Assembly: GCF_002752355.1 (NCBI RefSeq)
Contig: NZ_MRAV01000011.1
Span: forward strand, 124,001 to 188,000
DNA from: Leucobacter sp. OLIS6
GTDB taxonomy: Bacteria > Actinomycetota > Actinomycetes > Actinomycetales > Microbacteriaceae
DNA: 64,000 bases
Direction of reading: 5' to 3'
Part shown: piece after piece, positions 9,864-18,200 of the stretch
How positions within the stretch are numbered: position 1 is the first letter of the stretch
How the letters are laid out: each line of letters opens with the position of its first letter
Translations under genes and position numbers: made by a program
The notes under the pieces: generated by a model
Database searches by the model: none
Seen by the model: only the letters and a program-made list of their open reading frames with translations
Told to the model about the DNA's origin: nothing

Positions 9864-10955
9864 GTGGCCTTCATGTCGACCGACATCACGGTGGTGCTCG
9901 GCACCAGGCCGGAGATCATCAAGCTCACCAGCGTCATCCGCGCGCTCGGCGATCGGGCCCGGGTGATCCACACCGGGCAGCACTGGGACGACGACATGGC
10001 GAGACGCTTCTTCGACGATCTCAGCCTCGGGGCCCCCGACGTGCGACTGACCGGCATGTCGGGAGCCGGGCGGGCCGGGCAGATCTCGGCGGGCATCGCC
10101 GAACTCGCGGCGCACTTCGAGGCGCATCCCGCTGCGGCCGTCGTGGTGCAGGGCGACACCAACTCGACCTCGGCGGGTGCGCAGGCGGCCAACTACCTCG
10201 GAATCCCCGTGGTGCACGTCGAGGCGGGGCTCCGCTCCTACGACCGCGGCATGCCCGAAGAGATCAATCGGCTGGTGGTCGGGGCCATCGCCGACGTGCA
10301 CTGCGCAGCGACCGAGCAGGCGGTCGCGAATCTGCTCGACGAGAACCATCCGGCCGAACGCATCGCGCTGACGGGCAACACCGTGGTGGAGGCGACCGCG
10401 GAGGCGGTCGCGCGCGCCGAGTCCACCGAGCGCTTCGCCAGGGAGCCGGGTTCCAGGATCCTCGCGACGATCCACCGCCCCGAGAACACCGACGATCCTG
10501 CAGCGCTCGAGCGCGTGCTCGCGGCGCTGATCGAGAGCCGGGCGAACGCGATTCTCGCGGCGCACCCGCGCACGGTGGCCGCCGCCGAGCGCTTCGGGCT
10601 CACCGAGATGATGCACTTGCTCGACGTGCGCACGGGGCTCGGGCACGCCGACTTCCTGGCGCTCGCCCAGCAGGCCGACCTGCTGGTCTCCGACTCCGGC
10701 GGCGTGCAAGAAGAGGCTACGGTGCTGCAGAAGCCGCTGCTCGTGGTGCGGCGCTCGACCGAGCGGCCCGAGTCGATCGCCGCGGGATTCGCTCGGCTGG
10801 TGCGGCCGAGCGAGGACCTGCTGGCGGCGATCCGCTCGGCGCTGGGGCAGAGCTGGGCGCACCTGCGTGAGACGCCGTCGCCGTACGGCGACGGGCTTGC
10901 GGGGGCGCGGATCGCGCGGATCGCGATGCGGCTCGGTGATTCTCGGGCACCATGA
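9864..10955 (+). CDS. wecB: UDP-N-acetylglucosamine 2-epimerase (non-hydrolysing)
   Basis: 363 residues of the GT-B fold epimerase family. Family landmarks are GTRPEIIKL (11-21), GDTNST, HVEAGLRSYDRGMPEEINR, TGNTVVE, HRPENTDD and the VSDSGGVQEEA segment of the UDP site. It interconverts UDP-GlcNAc and UDP-ManNAc, a precursor for teichuronic or linkage-unit polysaccharides in Gram-positive envelopes. The GTG at 9864 follows GAGGGG. It appears monocistronic, with a promoter-like 96-nt gap before the next gene. No other sugar-nucleotide genes adjoin it. Confidence 0.9.
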   Translation: MAFMSTDITVVLGTRPEIIKLTSVIRALGDRARVIHTGQHWDDDMARRFFDDLSLGAPDVRLTGMSGAGRAGQISAGIAELAAHFEAHPAAAVVVQGDTNSTSAGAQAANYLGIPVVHVEAGLRSYDRGMPEEINRLVVGAIADVHCAATEQAVANLLDENHPAERIALTGNTVVEATAEAVARAESTERFAREPGSRILATIHRPENTDDPAALERVLAALIESRANAILAAHPRTVAAAERFGLTEMMHLLDVRTGLGHADFLALAQQADLLVSDSGGVQEEATVLQKPLLVVRRSTERPESIAAGFARLVRPSEDLLAAIRSALGQSWAHLRETPSPYGDGLAGARIARIAMRLGDSRAP

Positions 10956-11051
10956 GGCGAATTTCCCCGGTGCATGGACGCTTCGGGATCTTGTATCTTG
11001 CATCTTCCAGGTGACCGCTGAGTTGTTAGGGTGGCAGTCGAGGAGGACGAC

Positions 11052-11717
11052 ATGCCGATCCCACAGACCGCATCGCCGATCATTCCAGCCCGGGTGCTGC
11101 TGAAGGACGCGATCACCGAGACGATCCGCGACGCGATCCTCTCGGGTGAACTCGCGCCGGGCGCTTCGCTCACCGATATCTGGGTGGCCGAGCAGTACGG
11201 AGGCACGCGCGCTTCGGTGCGCGCTGCGCTGCGTCGTCTGGCGGGCGAAGGCCTCGTGGTCGTGCGGCCGCAGGTCGGCACACGCGTGCGCGAGGTCACG
11301 CCGGAGCGGACGCGCGATGCGCTCGCGCTGTATCGCGGGATCACCGAATCGACCGCGTTCATGGTGGCGGCCGACCTCGATGACGACGATCTGGCTCGGC
11401 TCCGAGAACGGGCGGAGGGCATGCGTCAGGCTCAGCCGGGGCCGGCGAGCGTCGCCGCATTCGACGCCTTCTACGACGTGCTGCTGGTGCGCACCGGCAA
11501 CCGACTGCTGCACGACTTCCACACGCAGATCGCCGCGCACCTCACACAGGCCGCCGCGGTTCAGGGCGTCGCGCCGCTGTATCGGCCCGAGGTCGATGCG
11601 GTGCTCGCGGCGGCCGGGGCCCGCGACGCCGCCGAGCTGGAGCGCGCGATCGACGCGCACTTCGCGCGCGTGGCGGAGGCGTTCGACGTCGCGCTCGAAG
11701 CCGAAAGGGACAAGTGA
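11052..11717 (+). CDS. GntR-family transcriptional regulator, FCD type (first of a pair)
   Basis: 221 residues. The ATG at 11052 is chosen because AGGAGG lies 5 nt upstream; a longer GTG start is in frame at 11031. An N-terminal winged helix (about 10-75, with DIWVAEQYGGTRASVRAALRRL as the HTH) is followed by a helical FCD ligand domain with His/Asp residues that in the family often coordinate a metal and a carboxylate ligand. Its stop codon overlaps the next regulator (GTGA), so the two are translated together. The ligand and target are not evident. Confidence 0.85.
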   Translation: MPIPQTASPIIPARVLLKDAITETIRDAILSGELAPGASLTDIWVAEQYGGTRASVRAALRRLAGEGLVVVRPQVGTRVREVTPERTRDALALYRGITESTAFMVAADLDDDDLARLRERAEGMRQAQPGPASVAAFDAFYDVLLVRTGNRLLHDFHTQIAAHLTQAAAVQGVAPLYRPEVDAVLAAAGARDAAELERAIDAHFARVAEAFDVALEAERDK

Positions 11718-11719
11718 TC

Positions 11720-12358
11720 ATGCCGCAGACCGCCAACCGCACGTTCCTGCGGGACCAGGTGTACATCGCGATCCGCGACGCCATCGCCGACGGTGTGCTC
11801 GAGCCGGGGGAGCGCCTCCGCGAGGACGAGATCGTCGAGTGGCTGGGATCGTCGCGCGCGTCGATCCGGGACGCACTGGCGCGCCTCAGCGACCAGGGCC
11901 TCGTCGAGATGGTCCCGAACCAGTTCACCAGGGTCGCACCGGTGGATCGCGACGACGTGCTGCAGTCGCTCGTCACGCAGTTCGTGTTCTTCCGCATCGC
12001 GATCAGCGAGGGCGTGCCGGGCCTGACCGATGAGCATCGCGCGGAGCTGCAGCGTCTCATCGATGTGGTGACGACGTCGGTGGCCGAGGGAGGGCGCCCG
12101 TCCGTGTACATCTCGGGGCTCGGGGCCTACATGCGGGTGCTCGCGCGGGCGGCCGGCAACGAGATGCTGCTCCACTACATCGATCAGAGCGGACCGTTGG
12201 TGTCGCGCGTGCTCAGCATTCCGGGCACGAGCGTCGATCTGGATCGTCTGAACGGGTACGCGGTGGACGTGCACGAAGCGGTACTTGCGGGCGAAACGGA
12301 CCGCGCGGTGACGCTGCTGCGCGAGTTCGCCGCGGCGACCGTCGGCGACCTGGAGTAG
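11720..12358 (+). CDS. GntR-family transcriptional regulator, FCD type (second of a pair)
   Basis: 212 residues from the ATG at 11720; an in-frame GTG at 11714 overlaps the preceding stop codon and is equally possible (AAAGGG lies upstream of both). A winged-helix DNA-binding domain (REDEIVEWLGSSRASIRDALARLSDQG) is followed by an FCD domain. Sequence similarity to its upstream partner is modest outside the HTH, so the two could form a heteromeric regulator or be an old duplication. Translational coupling suggests they are needed together. Confidence 0.85.
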   Translation: MPQTANRTFLRDQVYIAIRDAIADGVLEPGERLREDEIVEWLGSSRASIRDALARLSDQGLVEMVPNQFTRVAPVDRDDVLQSLVTQFVFFRIAISEGVPGLTDEHRAELQRLIDVVTTSVAEGGRPSVYISGLGAYMRVLARAAGNEMLLHYIDQSGPLVSRVLSIPGTSVDLDRLNGYAVDVHEAVLAGETDRAVTLLREFAAATVGDLE

Positions 12359-12447
12359 CGCCCCGTTCCTTCGGACCACCCCGGTGCAGCGAGTCGGGCC
12401 CAGGGGCGGGGCTCTTGGTGTGCCCTCATCCCGGTCGGCGGGCGGAG

Positions 12448-12456
12448 TTATCCACA
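12448..12456 (+). other. Perfect DnaA-box sequence TTATCCACA
   Basis: A nine-base match to the DnaA-box consensus inside a 13-mer GAGTTATCCACAG. The identical 13-mer recurs at 40191-40203. A lone box upstream of the exosortase cluster is not an origin; it may bind DnaA as a regulator or be incidental. Confidence 0.4.
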
Positions 12457-12496
12457 GCGGGAGCGACTCGTCGAATCCGATCCGCGTTACCTGTTA

Positions 12497-12522
12497 CCGT
12501 GAGCTATCGCATCAGCTCACGG
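12497..12522 (+). promoter_or_regulatory. Hairpin overlapping the micro-protein start region
   Basis: Nine-base-pair arms CCGTGAGCT / AGCTCACGG around an 8-nt loop. It contains the GTG at 12499 and its right arm ends at the first two G of the GGAAGGGG at 12521-12528. The structure could mask translation initiation of the micro-protein. Confidence 0.5.
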
Positions 12523-12702
12523 AAGGGGTCGGACCTGTACACCGCAGCACCTCCCACCGGCATCGGTGTCGCCGCTGGCGTCCTCGCCATCACGGGCGGC
12601 GAACAGCTCGGCCTCATTCTCATCGGGATCGCGCTCCTGCTCGGCGGCGCAGTCCTCACGCGCCTGGGCTGGCTCAACCGCCGTCGTGCGCGGGCCGCGT
12701 GA
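12499..12702 (+). CDS. Micro-protein consisting mainly of an LAITG sorting signal
   Basis: 67 residues from the GTG at 12499. If instead translation begins at the CTG at 12535, 6 nt after GGAAGGGG, the product is 55 residues. The core is VLAITGGEQ, a ~20-residue hydrophobic helix and an RRRARAA tail, exactly the shape of a sortase/exosortase C-terminal signal but with almost no cargo in front. It ends 25 nt before the exosortase-fold gene and is probably co-transcribed with it. Not recognised as a named family. It may be a substrate, an adaptor or a partner of the membrane enzyme. Confidence 0.6.
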   Translation: MSYRISSRKGSDLYTAAPPTGIGVAAGVLAITGGEQLGLILIGIALLLGGAVLTRLGWLNRRRARAA

Positions 12703-12727
12703 TCCGCGGTACGAACAGGGGCGCGCG

Positions 12728-13375
12728 ATGAGCGGCATCACCACCACCCGCGTCCAGCCGCTGAGCCGCCGTGCCCGCCGAGAGCGGGGCGCGGCCCCCG
12801 AATCCAAGACCGCCTCGCAGCCCCGCGACTCGAAGACGCGTGGTGCCGGTTCGCCCTTCGACCGTCTCGGCCGGGCGCTCATCGCGTTCCTGCTCGTCGC
12901 CGTGGGCGTCCTCTGCTTCGTCTTCGAGGGCGAACTGCGCTGCATCGAGACCGAGATCCAGGCCTGGATCATGAACAGCACGGGCTTGGCCGAAACCGCG
13001 GTCTCATCGGTCAACAACGGGATCCCCGCAGTCACCTTCCACGCGAACGGCACCTGGATCTCGCTCCGGCTCATCCCGCAGTGCGCGATCGCCGTGTACC
13101 TGGGAGCGGGGTGCCTGCTCTCCGCGATCCTGATCCGGGCGCCCCGGGTGCGCCGCGTCCGTCTGCTCACGGCACTCGCCGTCACCAGCTCCGGCCTCAT
13201 CCTGCTCAACCAGGTGCGACTGCTGGTCAACGGGGTCATGTTCGCCGAGGGCGGGCGCGAGGCCTTCAACTGGGCGCATGGACCGATCGGCTCCACGATG
13301 ATGATGCTCGGCGTCGCCGGATCCCTCGCCGTGTTCTTCGCGCTCTGCATCCGACGCTCGGAGCGCCGGGCGTGA
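12728..13375 (+). CDS. Exosortase/archaeosortase-fold membrane protein
   Basis: 215 residues. A charged ~45-residue cytoplasmic N-terminus is followed by four hydrophobic segments. The residues that make up the exosortase/archaeosortase active site are in the expected order: Cys119 (IPQCAIAVYLGAG), Arg164 (NQVRLLVNG) and His184 (NWAHGP). In the family, this triad cleaves a C-terminal tripartite signal and transfers the protein to a lipid or glycan. The stop codon overlaps the GTG of the glycosyltransferase (GTGA), like the XrtG-glycosyltransferase pairs of Gram-positive bacteria. A few residues around Cys are diverged, so the subfamily is uncertain. Substrates are probably the neighbouring xTG-tailed proteins (inference). 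Confidence 0.7.
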   Translation: MSGITTTRVQPLSRRARRERGAAPESKTASQPRDSKTRGAGSPFDRLGRALIAFLLVAVGVLCFVFEGELRCIETEIQAWIMNSTGLAETAVSSVNNGIPAVTFHANGTWISLRLIPQCAIAVYLGAGCLLSAILIRAPRVRRVRLLTALAVTSSGLILLNQVRLLVNGVMFAEGGREAFNWAHGPIGSTMMMLGVAGSLAVFFALCIRRSERRA

Positions 13376-15189
13376 TCGCGGCCTTCGCCGCCACGGCGCT
13401 CGTCGTCATCTGCATCTCGTTCCTCTACCTCTGGACCCTGTTCTTCGCCGGGCTCCGAACCATGAAGAAGCAGGGGGCCGCGCTCTCGACCCTGCGAGGT
13501 GCGAAGTACGAGAACCCTTTCGCGGGCGAGCCGGGTACGTTCCACACCTATTTCCTGATCCCGTGCCTCAACGAGGATGCGGTCATCGGCGCCACGGTCG
13601 CGGCGCTCGCGGGCTCCCGGTACTCGACCACGATCGTGATCGACGACGCCTCCGACGACTCGACCGTCGTCACCGCCTACGCGCGCGGCGGCGACGGCGT
13701 GATCGTGCTCGAGCGCCAGCCGCCCAACGCCCGACGGGGCAAAGGCGAGGCCCTCAACGATGCGCTCAGCCTCGTGCGGCAGCTCGTCGCCGAACGGGGG
13801 CAGGATGTCGGCCGGGTGCTCGTCACCGTCATGGACGCCGACGGCCGCCTCTCGGACGGTGCGATGGCCGCCGTGCTGCCCCTGTTCGATGACCCCGAAG
13901 TCGGCGCGGTCCAGCTCGCCGTGCGCATCCGCAACCGCGAGCGCTTCCTCACCCGCTTCCAGGACTTCCACTTCTGGTCCCTGACCTCCGTCACCCAGTT
14001 CGGGCGTCACCAGTCCTCGACCGTATCGCTCGGCGGCAACGGCCAGTTCTCGCGCCTATCCGCCCTGAACGAGGCCGGCGAGACGCCCTGGAGCGAATCC
14101 CTCACCGAGGATCTCGACCTCTCCGTCACCCTCGCGATGAAGAGTTGGAAGCTCGCGACCACCCCCAACGCCGCCGTCGAGCAGCAGGGCGTCGCGCAGA
14201 TCAGCGCGCTCTTCACGCAGCGCCGCCGCTGGTTCCAAGGACACCTGATGCTGGCGAAGCGCCTGCCCGAGATCTGGGGCGACGCCCGGCTGTCGCAGGT
14301 GCGCGCGCTCGAACTCTCCGCCTACATCCTCACCCCGTGGGTCACGGTCCTCCCGTGGTCGATCCTCTTCCACTGGGGCCTCTTCGGTCTCATTGTCGAG
14401 GGCCCCTCGTTCTTCTCGTTCGTCACCGGCTCCGCGACGCTGCTCATCGGGTTCGTGATCTGGTACGCGCTTGCTTTCGGTCCCGTCGTCGTCTCCGCGT
14501 TCGTCTACTGGAGACGCGACGAGGAGATCCGGTTCCGGACCGCCTTCCTGCACGCGCACTGCTTCCCGCTCATGAACAGCATCGCCTTCGCCGCCGTCTG
14601 GTCCGCGCTCGTCCGTATTCTCATGGGTGAGAACGGCTGGCAGAAGACCGCCCGAGTGCGGGAAGGCCGTACCGGTGACCCCGTCGAGGTGCGAGCCGAC
14701 GCCGAAGTCGTATCGATGCCCGCCACCCCGCTCGGATCGCGCATCACCATGCACCCCGCCCGCCTCGAGCGCCTCGGGGACGCCCCGGCTCCGCTAGCGC
14801 TTCTTGCCGCCCGTGCCCGACGTCCGGGGACGCAGCCACGGGAACAGCGACCCGACGGCGACGCCGATGAGGAGCACGACCAGGAACCAGATCCAGGCCG
14901 GCATCGTGAGTGCGAGCCCGAGGAAGAACACGCTCGCGCTCCCCAGATTCGAAAAGACGAACAGCAGGGCGATCACGAGCAGCACGATCGCCACGATGCT
15001 CTTGGCCGAGAGGCCCTTCGACTCGGACTTCGCTCCCGGCGCGTTCGCCGGTGCTCCAGTGGTGTGCGACATCTGTCTGATCCCCCCTTGCCGGCCGAGG
15101 GTCGGCCGAATACTGAAAACGCTAGGGGCCCCGAGGGGTCGTCGAAGCCGCGGGTGACAGCAGGGGTGACATCGCGATTCGAAAGCTGA
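13372..15189 (+). CDS. Processive GT2 glycosyltransferase, exosortase-associated
   Basis: 605 residues by the open frame. An N-terminal membrane helix (3-27) is followed by a GT-A catalytic domain: IPCLNED (63-69), VIDDASDD (~89-96), MDADG (~154-158), TEDLDL (~244) and QRRRW (~283), the D,D,D,Q-x-x-R-W set of processive family 2 enzymes. A cluster of helices at about 310-420 follows. It should polymerise or export a sugar chain using a nucleotide sugar. The start GTG overlaps the exosortase-like stop. The last ~130 codons are Arg/Glu/Asp/Pro-rich and run antisense through the LapA-domain gene, so the natural C-terminus probably lies near 14780 and the in-frame stop may have been lost. Confidence 0.8.
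   Translation: MIAAFAATALVVICISFLYLWTLFFAGLRTMKKQGAALSTLRGAKYENPFAGEPGTFHTYFLIPCLNEDAVIGATVAALAGSRYSTTIVIDDASDDSTVVTAYARGGDGVIVLERQPPNARRGKGEALNDALSLVRQLVAERGQDVGRVLVTVMDADGRLSDGAMAAVLPLFDDPEVGAVQLAVRIRNRERFLTRFQDFHFWSLTSVTQFGRHQSSTVSLGGNGQFSRLSALNEAGETPWSESLTEDLDLSVTLAMKSWKLATTPNAAVEQQGVAQISALFTQRRRWFQGHLMLAKRLPEIWGDARLSQVRALELSAYILTPWVTVLPWSILFHWGLFGLIVEGPSFFSFVTGSATLLIGFVIWYALAFGPVVVSAFVYWRRDEEIRFRTAFLHAHCFPLMNSIAFAAVWSALVRILMGENGWQKTARVREGRTGDPVEVRADAEVVSMPATPLGSRITMHPARLERLGDAPAPLALLAARARRPGTQPREQRPDGDADEEHDQEPDPGRHRECEPEEEHARAPQIRKDEQQGDHEQHDRHDALGREALRLGLRSRRVRRCSSGVRHLSDPPLPAEGRPNTENARGPEGSSKPRVTAGVTSRFES
14794..15072 (-). CDS. LapA-domain (DUF1049) small membrane protein
   Basis: 92 residues from an ATG behind AAGGGGGG. 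A short hydrophilic N-terminus, two membrane helices (SIVAIVLLVIALLFVFSNLG and a second from about 52 to 75) and a basic tail ending GGKKR match the LapA/DUF1049 family of lipopolysaccharide-assembly-like proteins; in actinobacteria the role is unknown. It is transcribed against the glycosyltransferase, and its entire length lies inside that gene's overlong open frame. Confidence 0.8.
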   Translation of the reverse strand: MSHTTGAPANAPGAKSESKGLSAKSIVAIVLLVIALLFVFSNLGSASVFFLGLALTMPAWIWFLVVLLIGVAVGSLFPWLRPRTSGTGGKKR

Positions 15190-15238
15190 GTTCTTGCTGA
15201 AAGATCCCTTGAACAGGCGGCAGTTCTTTGGGGGAAAC

Positions 15239-18200
15239 ATGCTCGGCAAACGATGGCTCGCGTCCGTGGCGGCGCTCAGCGTAGTGCTCACGGCACTGGT
15301 ACCGCTCGGCGCGACGGCAGCGTCCGCCGCCGACAACGCGGTGCTGCAGCTCAAGAAGTCGCTCGTGGGGGAGCAGACGGTGTTCGAGCCGGGCGACACC
15401 TTCGAGTACGAGATCGTGGTGGGCTGCTCGTCCACCCTCGATCTGGGCTGCCTCGACGCCGCGCTCACCGACGCGCTGCCCGAACCCCTCGTGCTGAACC
15501 CCGCGAACCCCGACCCCGTGACCGCATCGGTCGCTCCGGGCGGCACCGCGGACGTGGTGCTCGACGGCACCACCGGGTTCACCGTCACGCCACAGCAGCA
15601 GGACGCCGACGGCAACACCGGCCTACTCGCCGGCGGCACCATGACCGTGACGGTCAACGTACAGGTCCCCGCCGATACCAGCGGTGAGTTCAACGGCGCC
15701 AAGATCACGAACACCGCGCACGCGGACGCCGGCAACGCCGCCGAGGTCCAGTCCTCAGCCGATGTCACCCTGCGGGTCGACACCACGCTGGCCGCGTCCC
15801 TCTCGAAGCGGGTCTCACCGACGACGGTTCCAGCGGTGCCGGGCCGTTCGGTCGAGTGGACGATCGCTCCGGGCAACGACTCGAACCAGACGGTCGACAC
15901 GATCGTGATGCAGGATCCCGCCGCGCCGCCGTTCGCCTTCGCACCGAACCTCGAACTCGCGGGCGTCGACGTCACCGATCCGGCGGGAGCCACCGGGCAC
16001 GAGGTCGAATACTGGGTGACCGGCACCTGGACCAATGCGCCGCCGAACCCGATCGGGAGCGCCGGCGGCGTGCGTGTCACCTTCACCGGGTCTTTCGCTC
16101 CCGGCGCGACCGGCGAGGTGAAGCTGCGCACGCGGACGACCGACGCCGTCGCCGGGATCCCCGAAGGAGGATCGATCGAGGCCGTCAACGCGGCGCAGGC
16201 GACCGTCGGCAAGAACGGCGAGGCGAGCGAGCCCGTCACCGCGGACGCGAAGACCACCATCTCGGCGAGCGGCCCCGACGCGACGATCACCAAGACCTTC
16301 GACGACAGCACCCTGATCGCGGGCCAGTCCACCGTCGCCACGATCACCGCGACGAACGGCGCGCAGAACGTGCAGCGCCTCACCGTCACCGAGCCGTCGG
16401 CGGGCAAGCCCGGCCTCGTCGCCCAGGGCCTCGAGTTCACCGGTTTCGGTGAGGCCCTCGCCTGGCCGGTCGCGGCGAGCAGCGCGACCATCACCTACCG
16501 CTACACCGACTGCGCCGAGACCAGCGAGCGCACCACCCGCGTCGATTCGCTGCCCGCCGCGCAGAGCGGCTGCACCGTCGACGGCTTCACCGTGGTGTTC
16601 GAAGCCGATGGCGACGGGATCCAGCCGGAGGCGTACGCGGCGCTGCCCCTGCGCGTCACGGCGCTGCCGGTGCGGACCACCGCGGAACTGCACAGCACCA
16701 ACTTCGTCGACACGCAGGTCGAGAACGAGCTCGGCCAGATCGGCTCGGCCGCGACCGAGGCCCCGTTCACCGTCAAGCCGCTCGTCGTCGACACCGAGGC
16801 GTCGAAGCGGATCACGCCCGCAGACATCTACGGGGTGCCGGGCACCCGCGCGAACGTCGCCCTCTCAGGCAAGGTGAGCGACGACTCCACGGTCGGGTCG
16901 ACCGAGCTCGTCCTCACCGACCCGGTGGATCCCGCGACCGACGGCGACTTCTGGAACGCCTTCGCGCCCGTGCGGATCCACGACACCGACATCCCCAACT
17001 GCGTGGCGCTCAGCGTCAGCATCTGGTCGCGGGCCGACGGGGCCTGGAAGCCGCTCGCCGGCGCGACCGACGTGCAGGGCGCGCAGGCCAAGTGGAGCGT
17101 CGACATCCCCGCGAGCGTGCGAGCGGACGCCGGCGGGATCCGCTTCGCATACCGGCCGACCTGCGAGAGCACGCTGCCGCCCGGCTTCACCGCGCTCGTG
17201 AACCTCGACGTCGAGGTGACCGCCGCGCACAGCGGGCGCGAGACCTTCACCAACACCGTGCAGTCGTCCGTGCACAACGACGACGCCGTCGAACCCGACG
17301 CGACCGATACGGCCGAGGCGCCGCTCGGCGTGCACCCGCTCGACGGCACCGGCCCCGATCTCGTCGACAAGCACTGGCTCGACGGCACGGTGCCCGCGCT
17401 GTCCGGCGAGGAGCGCACCGCGCGCATCGGCTGGAGCACGCAGGGCCTCAAGCTCACCGACATGACCATCACCGACCCGGCCGCGGCCGGCGAGCTCTCG
17501 AACATCGCGACGTCCGTCTACGACGCCTTCGACCTCGTCCGCATCGCACCCGTGACCCCGGCCTCCGATCCCCTGATCGAGAACGACCGGATCACGTCCG
17601 TCCTCCGCTACTCGGCGAGCGCGGGCGACTGGGTCGACATCACTTCCGCGGCGTGCGCCAACGGATGCGAGGGAAGGTTCGGTGGCTATTCCCTCTTGCC
17701 CGCCGAGCAGCGCGACACCCTCGGTATCCGCATCACATACTCCGAACGCGTCGCGGAAGCCGGGGTCGGCGCATCCTACGATCGCCGACCCCTGGACCTC
17801 GTGTTCCGGATCCGGGACACGCTGCGCAGCGACCCGAGCGCGTACGCGCTGGGCACGTTCCACGACTCCGGCTACAACACGGGAGAGCCCGGTCTCGTGC
17901 ACAACTCCGTCGCCGCCCACGGGGTGAACACCGCGACCGGCATCGATCGCACGAGCACCGACGGCGACCGGATCACGATCATCGACAGCCCGCTCAACGT
18001 GTCGCTGCAGAAGGAGTTCGACCAGAGCCAGCTCGGCCTGCCGCAGCCCGGCACCGATCCGGCCGACTATCCGCTGATCTCGGCGAAGCTCACCGCGAGC
18101 AACGACTCGGCCGTCCGCATCACGTCGATGCGGATCAGCGATCCTGCGCCCGCGCAGGCGCAGCCGACGGTGTTCGACACGCTGAACCTGTTCTCCATCG

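Noticed and set aside
12448-12456. Possible replication origin
   Set aside because: A single DnaA box, no dnaA/dnaN genes, no AT-rich unwinding element and no box cluster.
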